In this document: positions 42,682-51,777 of the stretch, in pieces
Numbering within the stretch: the stretch's first letter is position 1
How the letters are laid out: every line of letters begins with the position of its first letter
Assembly (NCBI GenBank): GCA_947385955.1
Contig: CANDNA010000014.1
Location: 1 to 64,000, forward strand
Origin: an uncultured Clostridia bacterium
GTDB lineage: Bacteria > Bacillota > Clostridia > Lachnospirales > Lachnospiraceae
DNA: 64,000 nt
Reading direction: 5' to 3'
Made by a program: the position numbers and the translations under genes
Notes under the pieces: generated by a model
What the model was told of the DNA's origin: nothing
Databases searched by the model: none
What the model saw: only the letters and a program-made list of their open reading frames with translations

Positions 42682-43487
42682 ACGATCATTCCAATCTGAC
42701 TGACAAGAACCAGAACTGCAAGATAGCAGCAGAAAATCCCATATGCTGCAAAATCCTGCTTCCGGTATTGCAGAGGTTTCATTTTAGTCCTGCCTTCACC
42801 GCCCTGATAACATCTGGCCTCCATTGCCATTGCCAGATCATTGGCACGCCGGAAGGCGGAAATAAAAAGAGGCACCAGCAGCGGCACCATTGCTTTCGCC
42901 TTTTTGATCACATTTCCGCTTTCAAAATCTGCGCCCCTGGCAATCTGTGCCTTCATAATCTTATCGGTCTCTTCCATCAGGATGGGGATAAACCGAAGGG
43001 CAATCGACATCATCATGGCAATCTCATGTACCGGCACCCGGATCTTTTTCAGCGGCCCCATCAGCTTTTCCATACCGTCCGTCAGATTGTTGGGCGTCGT
43101 GGTCAGTGTCATCAGCGAAGAACCAATGATCAGAAGTGTCAGCCGGATTGCCATAAAAACCGAAAAACGCAGTCCTTCTTTTGTGATGGTCAGCTTCCAG
43201 AACTGCACCAACGGTTCTCCCGGTGTCAGAAACAGGTTGAACGCCACCGTCAGAAGCAGCAGGAATACAATGGCTTTCATCCCTTTGACCATATACCGGA
43301 AAGGGACTTTGGACAGTTTGATCAGCACCCCCAGAAACAGGGCCGCGATCAGATATCCGGTAAAACGATTGCACACAAACAGAGAAATAATATACAGTAT
43401 GGTTCCCACCAGCTTCACCCGCGGGTCCAGTCTGTGAATCACAGATTCCGTCTGATAATATTGTCCCAGCGTAATATCTCTTAACAT
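42678..43487 (-). CDS. ecfT: ECF transporter T component
   Basis: A 269-aa membrane protein with five or six helices and the Ala-Arg-Gly-containing coupling motifs AQIARGADF and MAMEARCYQGG that bind the two EcfA ATPases. It energises vitamin uptake with substrate-specific S components. The start ATG has GGAGG 4 nt upstream. Operon ecfA1-ecfA2-ecfT-truA. Confidence 0.95.
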   Translation of the reverse strand: MLRDITLGQYYQTESVIHRLDPRVKLVGTILYIISLFVCNRFTGYLIAALFLGVLIKLSKVPFRYMVKGMKAIVFLLLLTVAFNLFLTPGEPLVQFWKLTITKEGLRFSVFMAIRLTLLIIGSSLMTLTTTPNNLTDGMEKLMGPLKKIRVPVHEIAMMMSIALRFIPILMEETDKIMKAQIARGADFESGNVIKKAKAMVPLLVPLFISAFRRANDLAMAMEARCYQGGEGRTKMKPLQYRKQDFAAYGIFCCYLAVLVLVSQIGMIV

Positions 43488-43509
43488 AACTCCTCCAATG
43501 GTGCGGTCC

Positions 43510-44361
43510 TTATCCCCTTCCCAGTGCCTGCAGGATCTCCCGCTCTGCTTCTTCCAGGGTGGTGGCATCCGTACGCACTGCCATTCCCCGTTCCTTCAGC
43601 TCCCGCAGAATATACGTCACCTGTGGTACTGCCAGACCGACCTCTTCCAGTTCCCGCCCATGCCGGAATACTTCTTTGGGGCTGTCATCAAACAGCACAC
43701 TGCCACGGTTCATCACGATAATCCGATCCACATATCTGGCAATGTCCTCCATACTGTGGGATACCAGGATTACGGTAATACCCGTTTCTTTCTGCAGTCC
43801 GGCAATCTGATCCAGTATTTCATCCCGTCCTTTCGGGTCCAGGCCGGCCGTAGGCTCATCCAGGATCAGCACCTCCGGCTTCATGGCCAGCACACCTGCA
43901 ATGGCAACCCGGCGCTTTTGTCCCCCGGACAGATCAAAGGGCGACTGATAAAAATATTCTTCCGGAAACCCTACCTGGCGCAGCGCCTCAAAAGCCCGCA
44001 GTTGGGTTTCTTTTTCCGACAGTCCCAGATTCCTGGGGCCAAAACATACATCCGAAAAAACATCCACTTCAAAAAGCTGGTGCTCCGGATACTGAAATAC
44101 CAGTCCCACCCGGCTGCGCAGCTCTTTTTTATCATATCCTTCCTGATGAATGTCCTGGCCGTTAAAATATATACAGCCGCCCGTCGGTACAAGAAGTCCG
44201 TTCAAATGCTGTACCAACGTGGATTTCCCCGAACCCGTGTGACCGATCAGTCCGATAAACTGACCGTCAGGAATCGTCAGGCATACATCCCGGAGGGCAA
44301 AAGCAGCCATCTCCGTATCTTTTTCGTATATATGGCTCACATGGTCCAGAATAATCGACAT
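43510..44361 (-). CDS. ecfA2: ECF transporter ATPase A2
   Basis: A 283-aa ABC ATPase. Walker A is GHTGSGKSTL, the signature LSGGQKRRVAIAG and Walker B VLILDEPTAGLDP. It pairs with EcfA1 to drive uptake of vitamins through EcfT and S components. Confidence 0.95.
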   Translation of the reverse strand: MSIILDHVSHIYEKDTEMAAFALRDVCLTIPDGQFIGLIGHTGSGKSTLVQHLNGLLVPTGGCIYFNGQDIHQEGYDKKELRSRVGLVFQYPEHQLFEVDVFSDVCFGPRNLGLSEKETQLRAFEALRQVGFPEEYFYQSPFDLSGGQKRRVAIAGVLAMKPEVLILDEPTAGLDPKGRDEILDQIAGLQKETGITVILVSHSMEDIARYVDRIIVMNRGSVLFDDSPKEVFRHGRELEEVGLAVPQVTYILRELKERGMAVRTDATTLEEAEREILQALGRG

Positions 44362-44373
44362 GGCTTTCCTTCC

Positions 44374-45219
44374 TTAATATCCCAGTGCCTTTGCCAGTTC
44401 CTGCGCAGATAAAATCCCGTCCGGCAGAGGCACTCCTTTTTTCTTTAATGCATGTGCCAGCATTGTAACCTGCGGTACATCCAGCCTGAGTTCTTTCAGT
44501 TTATCCACCTGAGAAAAAATTTCCCGCGGTGTCCCCTGCATCACGGCTTTTCCCCGGTCCATAACGATCACCCGGTCTGCATAAATCACTTCTTCCATGT
44601 AGTGAGTAATCAGCAGGATCGTGACATTTTCCACCTGGTTCAATGCTCTTACGGCACGGATCACTTCCCTGCGCCCATTGGGGTCCAGCATGGCCGTAGG
44701 TTCATCCAGGATAATACACCTGGGATGCATGGCGATCACCCCTGCAATGGATACCCGCTGCTTCTGTCCGCCGGACAGCTTATTGGGTGAATGCTTCCGA
44801 AACTCATACATTCCCACTGCTTTCAGGCTTTCCTCCACCCGTTCCCAGATTTCCTTTGTGGGGATTCCCATATTTTCCGGTCCGAATCCCACATCTTCTT
44901 CCACTACCTGACCGATAATCTGATTGTCCGGATTTTGAAATACCATTCCCGCCTTCTGACGGATTTCCCAGACATGCGCTTCCTCCCTGGTGTCCATACC
45001 GTCCACCCGGATAACACCCTCCGTCGGATACAGGATTGCATTGATATGCTTTGCCAGCGTGGATTTCCCTGAACCATTATGTCCCAGGATCGCTACAAAC
45101 TCTCCCTGTTTTACATCCAGATCCACTTCGTCCACGGCACGGGTAATCCCTTCCGCATTGCCTTCCTCATCACGGCGTATATATTCAAATACCAGTTTAC
45201 TTGCCTGAATGATTCCCAT
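44374..45219 (-). CDS. ecfA1: ECF transporter ATPase A1
   Basis: A 281-aa ABC ATPase with GHNGSGKSTL (Walker A), LSGGQKQRVSIAG (signature) and IILDEPTAMLDP (Walker B). In many relatives it directly follows rplQ; here an inserted block separates the two, and a TTGTAA-17-TACAAT promoter (45267-45295, minus strand) drives it. Confidence 0.95.
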   Translation of the reverse strand: MGIIQASKLVFEYIRRDEEGNAEGITRAVDEVDLDVKQGEFVAILGHNGSGKSTLAKHINAILYPTEGVIRVDGMDTREEAHVWEIRQKAGMVFQNPDNQIIGQVVEEDVGFGPENMGIPTKEIWERVEESLKAVGMYEFRKHSPNKLSGGQKQRVSIAGVIAMHPRCIILDEPTAMLDPNGRREVIRAVRALNQVENVTILLITHYMEEVIYADRVIVMDRGKAVMQGTPREIFSQVDKLKELRLDVPQVTMLAHALKKKGVPLPDGILSAQELAKALGY

Positions 45220-45266
45220 TTTCACATTTTCCTTTCGGAATTTGCCCAACTGTTTTCATCCGCTCT

Positions 45267-45295
45267 ATTGTACTTGAAAACTTCCGGAATTACAA
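45267..45295 (-). promoter_or_regulatory. Promoter of the ECF operon
   Basis: TTGTAA, a 17-nt spacer, TACAAT on the minus strand, about 48 nt before the ecfA1 ATG. Confidence 0.65.
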
Positions 45296-45319
45296 GTGCG
45301 GACAGGGATAAACTCTCAA

Positions 45320-45348
45320 TTGAAATATGGCAGGCCAGGTGATATACT
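45320..45348 (+). promoter_or_regulatory. Promoter of the M15 peptidase gene
   Basis: TTGAAA, a 17-nt spacer, TATACT on the plus strand, about 120 nt before the ATG, back to back with the ECF promoter. Confidence 0.65.
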
Positions 45349-45469
45349 GACAATGACTACAGATTTACAGACAACGCCGTCTGTCATAACAAGATACAGA
45401 TGCGCAGACTGTTGCCAAAAATCCACTGATATAGAAAAACAACAATACCCCCTCAGAAGGAAACCTGCC

Positions 45470-46405
45470 ATGAAAAAATATTCCAATTACTTTGCAGCCG
45501 CCGCTTTGTTTTTGCTGCTGTGTCTCTCCGCATTTATCATCAGCCACAACTCGGAAACGCTTTCCGAATATGCGGGCCGGGAACCGGAAGTCGCCTATCA
45601 GATCCGGGAAACCGAAGAAACTGAAGAAAGGGAATCTTCCCGGCCTGTAACTGCTTCGGGAAAGGATTCAAAAGAACAGGTCCAAACCCCTGCTGATGCT
45701 TCCTCAGACAGCGCCGGGGACATCTATATTACAACCACCACACAGAAAGCATCCACAGACCAGGGAAAGGGAACTACAGATATGTATCAGAACCAGCAAT
45801 ATCCTGACCGGACCATCTACCAGCCGGATTTTTATTATGAACCGCTCTCAGAAGATTTGAAGCAACGGATTACCGGGTTATCTTACAAAGAAGATTGCCC
45901 CATTCCCTATGATGATCTGCGTTATGTCAGTGTATTGTATGTGAACTTTAAGGGAAATACCAGCATGGGAGAGCTGATCTGTCACAAGGATATCGCACAG
46001 GATCTGGTGGAGATTTTTTATGAGCTTTATCAGGCCGGTTATCAGATCGAACAGATTCGTCTGATTGATGAATACGGAGCTGATGATCTGTTGTCCATGC
46101 AGGACAACAATACCTCCTGCTTCAATTACCGTACCATTGCCGGAACCAACAAAATTTCCATGCACGGCCAGGGGCTTGCCATTGACATCAATCCCTTTTT
46201 CAATCCTTATATCACCTATAAAAACGGACAGCAGCAAGTATCTCCCCAGGGCGCAGAAAGCTATGCCGACCGCAGTCAGCCTTTTGCTTTTAAAATAGAT
46301 GAAAATGATCTATGTTATAAGCTCTTCACCGCACATGGTTTTCAATGGGGCGGGAACTGGAACCACAGTAAGGACTATCAGCATTTCGAAAAAAAACTGC
46401 AATAA
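45470..46405 (+). CDS. Membrane-anchored M15-family peptidoglycan peptidase
   Basis: A 311-aa protein. One membrane helix (residues about 7-26) is followed by a Thr/Ser/Glu-rich linker (30-115) and a C-terminal M15C-type peptidase domain. Zinc ligands are likely in SMHGQGLAIDINPF (His and Asp) and KDYQHFEKK (His). It would cleave peptidoglycan peptides at the cell surface. The ATG at 45470 has AGAAGG upstream; longer frames have no support. Convergent with the short SGNH-like gene. Confidence 0.85.
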   Translation: MKKYSNYFAAAALFLLLCLSAFIISHNSETLSEYAGREPEVAYQIRETEETEERESSRPVTASGKDSKEQVQTPADASSDSAGDIYITTTTQKASTDQGKGTTDMYQNQQYPDRTIYQPDFYYEPLSEDLKQRITGLSYKEDCPIPYDDLRYVSVLYVNFKGNTSMGELICHKDIAQDLVEIFYELYQAGYQIEQIRLIDEYGADDLLSMQDNNTSCFNYRTIAGTNKISMHGQGLAIDINPFFNPYITYKNGQQQVSPQGAESYADRSQPFAFKIDENDLCYKLFTAHGFQWGGNWNHSKDYQHFEKKLQ

Positions 46406-46414
46406 ACCAGTCCA

Positions 46415-46927
46415 TCATACCGGCGGGGCATGGAAGATCAGTTCGATTTCCCTGTCCCTGCAGTAGGCAATGATTTTTCCCAGATATTGTGCCTCTCTTC
46501 CCTGCAGCATGTTTTCTGTCTTTTCCGCAGATCTGTCCTCATTTTCTTTGTCATTTACGTTCACTTCTTCAGAATCTACCGTCAGATACACATACAGCAA
46601 AGCATACCGTCTGTCAGCCCGTTTCAGCAGAAAATAGGATTCTTCCAGGCTCTGTCCTTTGCTTCTCAGATCACAGCTTTTCTTTTCCGCTGTTTCTTCT
46701 GTTGCTGATTCTCCATCTGCCCTCCCCAGATAAAGAACCTGAATCTTTTTGTTGTTGCCAAGCAGATCATAGTTGTGTCCCAATGTCCGGGTCCAGTCAT
46801 CCGACTTTTCATACATATAAGTCGATCCCATACACAGTATCACAAACAGAAGCAGGAGCAGTCCGTACATCCTTCCCCTTCCTGCTATCATCATCAGCTT
46901 TTCCGTCAGACTTTTTTGTATTTTCAT
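46415..46927 (-). CDS. Truncated SGNH/DUF1574-like membrane protein
   Basis: A 170-aa protein with an N-terminal membrane helix (residues about 20-40). VLYLGRADGES recalls the first block of SGNH-like proteins, and YLGKIIAYCRDREIELIFHAPP the conserved helix-strand with which such proteins continue. It stops there, although members are normally well over 300 aa, so it lacks the catalytic Asp/His end. It may be a remnant or a specialised short form. The 3' end lies 10 nt from the convergent M15 gene. Function unknown. Confidence 0.55.
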   Translation of the reverse strand: MKIQKSLTEKLMMIAGRGRMYGLLLLLFVILCMGSTYMYEKSDDWTRTLGHNYDLLGNNKKIQVLYLGRADGESATEETAEKKSCDLRSKGQSLEESYFLLKRADRRYALLYVYLTVDSEEVNVNDKENEDRSAEKTENMLQGREAQYLGKIIAYCRDREIELIFHAPPV

Positions 46928-46943
46928 TCCTCATCCTTTCTTT

Positions 46944-46961
46944 TAGTAAATATGTTTACTA
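46944..46961. repeat. 18-bp palindrome upstream of the SGNH-like gene
   Basis: TAGTAAA, TATG, TTTACTA. Located in the divergent region between the short SGNH-like gene and the XRE gene, so a likely operator. Confidence 0.5.
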
Positions 46962-47016
46962 TTTTACCCCCTAATCATTCATTTTTCAATAACCTGATTC
47001 AGATTAAAATGTGATA

Positions 47017-47031
47017 ACCCAAAATGGGTTA
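47017..47031. promoter_or_regulatory. Inverted repeat in the XRE promoter
   Basis: AACCCA, AAA, TGGGTT just before a TACAAT -10-like element of the plus-strand XRE gene. Placement within the promoter suggests autoregulation. Confidence 0.5.
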
Positions 47032-47071
47032 GCTACAATAGAAAAAAAGGGATAAGAAAAGAGGAATGATT

Positions 47072-47305
47072 GTGTATCCGCGTTTAAGAAATCTGCGAGC
47101 CGATAAAGATTTGTCTCAAACTGAAATGGGAAAAATACTGGGAATGTCTCAAACAGGTTATTCCAAATATGAAACCGGGGAAAATGACATACCCACCACA
47201 ATTTTAATCGAACTCGCTACTTACCACAATACCAGCATCGATTATCTGCTGAATCTGACAGATGTGAAAACACCCTATCCACGTTCAAAGCCAAACCAGT
47301 TCTGA
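47072..47305 (+). CDS. Small XRE-family regulator
   Basis: A 77-aa HTH_3 protein (LRNLRADKDLSQTEMGKILGMS, then YSKYETGENDIPTTILI). I prefer the GTG at 47072, which has AGAGG 7 nt upstream, over the ATG two codons earlier, which abuts that motif. It probably controls the divergent gene and itself through the nearby palindromes. Confidence 0.85.
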   Translation: MYPRLRNLRADKDLSQTEMGKILGMSQTGYSKYETGENDIPTTILIELATYHNTSIDYLLNLTDVKTPYPRSKPNQF

Positions 47306-47327
47306 TATCTCCGCCGGTATGAAAAAA

Positions 47328-47370
47328 AGAACCAGAAGAAAGATTCTTAACAAATCCTTCTTCTGGCTCT
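47328..47370. terminator. Bidirectional terminator between XRE gene and rplQ
   Basis: An 18-bp stem with two mismatches (AGAACCAGAAGAAAGATT with AATCCTTCTTCTGGCTCT) and T-runs on both sides. It ends the long r-protein operon and the XRE gene. Confidence 0.9.
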
Positions 47371-47381
47371 TTTCTATTATA

Positions 47382-47918
47382 CTATACCAGTTCAAGTACG
47401 ACTTCCATCGCTGCGTCGCCTTTACGCTGGCCGATTTTGATGATTCTTGTATAACCACCTTTGCGATCCACATATTTCGGTGCGATCTCATCGAACAGCT
47501 TGGCAGGCATATCCACAACCCTGGTATTTCTCTTTTTTCCCGCATTCTTGGCAGGAACTTCTGTAATCGGATACAGAACACGAAGCATCTGATGCCTTGC
47601 ATGAAGTCTGCCAGGCAAATCTTTCCTGATTTCCTTCTCTACTTCATCATAGACAGTTACTTTCTTTCCGTCCTTTACTTCCTTTACACGCTTGCCGTCT
47701 TTGTCTTTTCTTGCCACCTTTGCAGTCACCTTAACGGTTTCAAAGTTGTCTTTCTCTTTCACTGCAAGTGCAATCAGGCCTTCCGCAATTTTCTGTACTT
47801 CCTTTGCCTTAGCCTGTGTGGTAACGATCCTTCCATGATATAAAAGATTGGTTACCTGATTTCTCAAAAGCGCTTTTCTCTGGGAAGATGTTCTGCCCAG
47901 CTTTCTGTATTTTGCCAT
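47382..47918 (-). CDS. rplQ: 50S ribosomal protein L17
   Basis: A 178-aa L17 (YRKLGRTSSQRKALLRNQ). It is longer than the common 120-aa form because of a charged insertion (residues about 70-105, KDKDGKRVKEVKDGKKVTVY), as seen in many Clostridia. Last gene of the alpha operon. The start ATG has GGAGG upstream. Confidence 0.97.
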   Translation of the reverse strand: MAKYRKLGRTSSQRKALLRNQVTNLLYHGRIVTTQAKAKEVQKIAEGLIALAVKEKDNFETVKVTAKVARKDKDGKRVKEVKDGKKVTVYDEVEKEIRKDLPGRLHARHQMLRVLYPITEVPAKNAGKKRNTRVVDMPAKLFDEIAPKYVDRKGGYTRIIKIGQRKGDAAMEVVLELV

Positions 47919-48047
47919 TTTAAAGTCCTCCATTCATGGGATATCCGGCCACGCTCTTTGGTCTTACTTACCGAATATAGTATCAGTTCCATTCATGAAT
48001 CCAACCGCAGGTGCGCTCTTTGGCCTTATCACCCACAGCATTGAACA

Positions 48048-49007
48048 TCATTCATCGCTCGGATTCAGCTGCAATCCAAGCTCTTTTAATTTTGCAAGTA
48101 CCTCTTCCAGAGACTTCCGTCCAAGATTACGGACTTTCATCATATCCTCAGAAGTTTTGTTGGTCAACTCTTCCACGGTATTGATACCTGCACGCTTCAG
48201 ACAGTTGTAAGAACGAACGGAAAGCTCCAGTTCATCAATACTCATTTCCAAAACTTTTTCCTTCTCATCGTCCTCCTTCTCGATCATGATCTCCGCACTT
48301 CTTGCATTCTCGGATAAATCAATGAAAAGGCTCAAATGTTCACTTAATACTTTTGCAGCCAGACTGACTGCTTCGTCCGGAGCCAATGTTCCGTTCGTAT
48401 AAACATCCAATGTAAGCTTATCAAAGTCTGTAATTTGTCCAACACGGGTATTTTCTACTGTAAGATTCACTCTTTCTACAGGTGTATAAATGGAATCCAC
48501 TGCAATCACACCAATGGGCAGATCTTCACTTTTATTCTTATCTGCGCTGACATATCCCCTGCCTTTTGTAATCGTAAGCTCCATATTCAGTCTGCTGTCT
48601 TTTCCGCCGCTCAGGGTAGCAATGGTCAGATCAGGATTGAAAATCTCGATGTCCTGATCCACCTGAATATCGGATGCTTTCACAACACCTTCCCCCTCAA
48701 ACTCAATATAAGCTGTCTTGGGTTCGCTGCCTGTGCTGTTATTTCTGATTGCAAGACTTTTGATATTCATAATGATTTCGGTAACATCTTCTTTGACTGC
48801 CGGAATCGAACTGAATTCATGTAAAACACCGTCAATTTTCACCTGGCTTACTGCTGCACCTGGTAAGGAAGAGAGCATAATTCTTCTCAGGGAATTTCCT
48901 AATGTGATACCGTAGCCTCTTTCCAAAGGCTCTACAACGAATTTTCCATATTTTCTGTCTTCTGAAATTTCTGCAACCTCTATGTTTGGTCTTTCAAAAT
49001 CAAACAT
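48048..49007 (-). CDS. rpoA: RNA polymerase alpha subunit
   Basis: A 319-aa alpha subunit with N-terminal dimerisation domain ([22 protein letters not shown]) and C-terminal domain ([19 protein letters not shown]) that contacts activators and UP elements. Confidence 0.98.
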   Translation of the reverse strand: MFDFERPNIEVAEISEDRKYGKFVVEPLERGYGITLGNSLRRIMLSSLPGAAVSQVKIDGVLHEFSSIPAVKEDVTEIIMNIKSLAIRNNSTGSEPKTAYIEFEGEGVVKASDIQVDQDIEIFNPDLTIATLSGGKDSRLNMELTITKGRGYVSADKNKSEDLPIGVIAVDSIYTPVERVNLTVENTRVGQITDFDKLTLDVYTNGTLAPDEAVSLAAKVLSEHLSLFIDLSENARSAEIMIEKEDDEKEKVLEMSIDELELSVRSYNCLKRAGINTVEELTNKTSEDMMKVRNLGRKSLEEVLAKLKELGLQLNPSDE

Positions 49008-49041
49008 GCAATACCCTCCTTGCTATAAGCCGACGCACTTA

Positions 49042-49635
49042 TTATTTGGAATACAGCTCGACGATAAGCATTTCGTTCACCGGAGCATCGATGGCTTCCC
49101 GTGCAGGGAGCATCTTCACAGTTCCTTTCAATCCTTCCAAATCTGCCTCCAGCCATTCGGGAACCAGTCTGCCTGCAGTCACTTCCACGATATCCTTATA
49201 TCTCTGTAAGCTCTTGGATTTCTCTCTGATTTCGATTGTATCACCGGCGCTGACACTGTAGGACGGAATGTTTACAGCCTTACCGTTTACCAGTACATGC
49301 TTATGTCCTACCACCTGTCTTGCCTCTCTGCGGGTTCTTGCAAATCCCAGTCTGAAAATTACATTGTCCAGTCTTCTCTCCAGAAGAATCATCAGGTTTT
49401 CACCTGTCATGCCCTTCGCTCTGTCGGCCTTCTTGTAGTAATTACGGAACGGTTTTTCCAGTACGCCGTAAATAAATTTTGCTTTCTGCTTTTCACGAAG
49501 CTGCATTCCGTACTCACTGATCTTCTTGCCTGCTCTCGCATTGCTTCTGTTAGATTTTTTGTCATACCCAAGGTATGCCGGTTCCAAACCAAGTGCTCTG
49601 CATCTTTTCAGAACGGGAACTCTGTTTACTGCCAT
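49042..49635 (-). CDS. rpsD: 30S ribosomal protein S4
   Basis: A 197-aa S4 with the S4 RNA-binding domain ([26 protein letters not shown]). The N-terminus has no full zinc-binding Cys set (one Cys only), as in the C- minus form of S4. Confidence 0.98.
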   Translation of the reverse strand: MAVNRVPVLKRCRALGLEPAYLGYDKKSNRSNARAGKKISEYGMQLREKQKAKFIYGVLEKPFRNYYKKADRAKGMTGENLMILLERRLDNVIFRLGFARTRREARQVVGHKHVLVNGKAVNIPSYSVSAGDTIEIREKSKSLQRYKDIVEVTAGRLVPEWLEADLEGLKGTVKMLPAREAIDAPVNEMLIVELYSK

Positions 49636-49753
49636 TTTTTATTTCCTCCTGTTATTGTTTACAGTACCTGAAAGTACCTTCCTCCAACTGACCGGAAACC
49701 TTTTCAGACACGGTTTCCGGTTTCGTAAAGGGTATATCCTGTCTCCTGTATCA

Positions 49754-50149
49754 CTATACTCTGCGTCGCTTCGGCGGACGGCATCCGTTATGCGGCACAG
49801 GGGTCACATCCTTGATGCTGGTCACTTCCAGGCCACATGCCTGCAGTGCGCGGATAGCCGCCTCACGGCCTGAACCGGGTCCCTTTACCATAACATCTAC
49901 CGTCTTTAATCCATGAATCAACGCAGCCTTTGTAGCTGTCTCTGCAGCCATCTGTGCAGCGTAAGGAGTAGATTTCTTTGAACCTCTAAATCCAAGACCA
50001 CCGGCACTTGCCCAGCTCAGAGCATTTCCTTCTGTATCAGTCAGAGTTACAATCGTATTGTTAAAAGACGACTGAATATGTGCCTGTCCACGTTCAACGT
50101 TTTTCTTGACACGCTTTTTTGTTACTTTTTTTGCAACTTTTTTAGCCAT
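49754..50149 (-). CDS. rpsK: 30S ribosomal protein S11
   Basis: A 131-aa S11 ([41 protein letters not shown]). Alpha operon. Confidence 0.98.
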   Translation of the reverse strand: MAKKVAKKVTKKRVKKNVERGQAHIQSSFNNTIVTLTDTEGNALSWASAGGLGFRGSKKSTPYAAQMAAETATKAALIHGLKTVDVMVKGPGSGREAAIRALQACGLEVTSIKDVTPVPHNGCRPPKRRRV

Positions 50150-50196
50150 TTTAAACTAACCTACTTTCACCTTTCCACATGCATCCGTTTTGCACA

Positions 50197-50565
50197 TTAT
50201 TTCTTCTTATTTGCAACAGTTCTTCTGGGGCCTTTTCTTGTCCTTGCATTGGTCTTTGTTTTCTGCCCCCGGACCGGAAGCCCTTTTCTGTGACGGATGC
50301 CTCTGTAACAACCGATTTCCTGTAATCTCTTGATGTTCAGTGCAACTTCACGCCGCAGATCACCTTCTACCATATAACCTTCGGCAATGATCTCACTGAG
50401 CCTCTTCACTTCATCGTCTGTCAATTCTCTGACACGTGTGTCAGGATTAACATTGGCTGCCGCCAGAATCTTGTTTGCGCTTACTCTGCCGATTCCATAG
50501 ATATAAGTCAAACCGATTTCCACGCGTTTGTCTCTCGGCAAATCAACACCTGCAATACGAGCCAT
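50197..50565 (-). CDS. rpsM: 30S ribosomal protein S13
   Basis: A 122-aa S13 starting [19 protein letters not shown] with GGAGG 8 nt upstream. First gene of the alpha operon after a 328-nt gap from rpmJ. Confidence 0.98.
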   Translation of the reverse strand: MARIAGVDLPRDKRVEIGLTYIYGIGRVSANKILAAANVNPDTRVRELTDDEVKRLSEIIAEGYMVEGDLRREVALNIKRLQEIGCYRGIRHRKGLPVRGQKTKTNARTRKGPRRTVANKKK

Positions 50566-50893
50566 TCTCTGTTCCTCCATCTTCTTCATGCCGCCAATCC
50601 GGCATTTTTGTAGTTACTGTTTGATTGGGCGCCTTCTGACACCACCAGACTTCTGCCCGGCCTCTGTTTCTTTTCCGGCAGCATCCATTCCTGCCGGCCC
50701 TGCCTGTCAAATTCTCCACATGACAGTTTCCCAACATATGAAACACCTGAGCATTTCAACACATTGGGTATCCTGTAAATCAAGAAACAGTATCAAATGT
50801 AATCTCCCGTAGGCTCATCTACGTTCAATTATTCAAATCAGGATACCGCTCTTTCCGAGTGCCATCCTGCAGCCGCACATAAAAATGTGACAG
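50566..50893. other. Gap between rpmJ and rpsM with several stem-loops
   Basis: No gene is seen. On the minus strand a stem with ATGCCG/CGGCAT lies just before rpsM, and CGTAG-atgag-CTACG and CAGGAT/ATCCTG stems lie further upstream. Most relatives have only a short gap here, so it may hold an internal promoter or a leader. Confidence 0.45.
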
Positions 50894-51007
50894 TTATCCC
50901 TGTCTTTGTTTGTGTTTCGGATTCTCACAGATAATTCTGATCGTTCCTTTTCTTTTAATTACTTTGCATTTTTCGCAAATAGGCTTTACTGATGATCTGA
51001 CTTTCAC
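50894..51007 (-). CDS. rpmJ: 50S ribosomal protein L36
   Basis: A 37-aa L36 with zinc ligands CEKC and later C and H ([30 protein letters not shown]). It starts at GTG with AGGAGG 7 nt upstream; longer in-frame extensions are not L36. Confidence 0.96.
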   Translation of the reverse strand: MKVRSSVKPICEKCKVIKRKGTIRIICENPKHKQRQG

Positions 51008-51110
51008 CTGAAACCCTCCTTTCAAAAAAGACCGTCTTAGATTATAGCATGGTATATAGCAATTTGCAAGTGGGTTTTTCCCGCAAATACGCACTTTATC
51101 AGGATTTTTT

Positions 51111-51247
51111 ACCTCGCCGGGATACGCAGAACTAAGTTCGCCTGGCTTGGCTTCTCTTTGCTTCCCTTCTCTTCTTTCTTCGGCCGGGTGGTTCTGCTTC
51201 TCCAGGCTCGTGCAAGACCTCGCCGGGATACGCAGAACTAAGTTCGC
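51111..51247. repeat. Two identical 31-bp direct repeats between infA and rpmJ
   Basis: The 31-bp unit starting ACCTCGCCGGGATACGCAGA occurs at 51111-51141 and 51217-51247 without a mismatch. The spacer contains further related short pieces (CTAAG, ACCTCGC). The unit is not found elsewhere in an obvious way. Confidence 0.75.
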
Positions 51248-51276
51248 ACTAAGCTCGAAAGGACCTCGCTAAGTGC

Positions 51277-51495
51277 TCACTTATCTCTCCAGATGATGCG
51301 GCCTTTGGTGAGGTCGTAGGGAGATAATTCCAGTGTTACTTTGTCGCCCGGTAAGATCCGGATAAAGTTCTGTCTCAGCTTGCCGCTGATATGGGCAAGG
51401 ACTTTATGTCCATTTTCCAGTTCTACCTGAAACATGGTATTGGGCAGTTTCTCCACTACTGTACCTTCGATTTCAATCACATCGGCTTTTGACAT
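51277..51495 (-). CDS. infA: Translation initiation factor IF-1
   Basis: A 72-aa IF-1 of OB-fold ([33 protein letters not shown]). The ATG has AGGAGG upstream. Sits in the usual map-KOW-infA-rpmJ order. Confidence 0.98.
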   Translation of the reverse strand: MSKADVIEIEGTVVEKLPNTMFQVELENGHKVLAHISGKLRQNFIRILPGDKVTLELSPYDLTKGRIIWRDK

Positions 51496-51505
51496 CTTTT
51501 CCCTC

Positions 51506-51766
51506 CTAAACCAATTTGTGCTCATATTCTTTGATGGCACGCTTTACCATTTCATTGCTGATCGGTTTCTTCTCTTCTATCATGAATTGTATCGTTTCAT
51601 CCACTTTCCTGATGATCTGAATATGCTTCTTTTTCTTCTTTTTCGGCTGATCCACCGGCTTTAACCGGCCGTCTGTCAAATATACATATTCTTCGCTTTC
51701 TTCTATTATGATATAAAGTTTCCCTTTATCATGTCCGGCTCTGGATGTGGCAAACATTCCTGTCAT
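51506..51766 (-). CDS. KOW-domain RNA-binding protein of the map-infA interval
   Basis: An 86-aa basic protein with an N-terminal KOW-like unit ([20 protein letters not shown]) and a Lys-rich stretch ([15 protein letters not shown]). Such proteins are common between map and infA in Firmicutes and probably bind rRNA; the role is not defined. The preferred ATG has AGAGG 8 nt upstream. Confidence 0.8.
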   Translation of the reverse strand: MTGMFATSRAGHDKGKLYIIIEESEEYVYLTDGRLKPVDQPKKKKKKHIQIIRKVDETIQFMIEEKKPISNEMVKRAIKEYEHKLV

Positions 51767-51777
51767 ACAGTTAACCT

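Noticed and set aside
45296-45469. An upstream extension of the M15 peptidase frame
   Set aside because: It runs through the promoter, and the hydrophobic anchor after the 45470 ATG is a normal N-terminus.
46928-47071. Short repeats in this gap as a CRISPR-like array
   Set aside because: There are only two unrelated palindromes and no repeat-spacer pattern.
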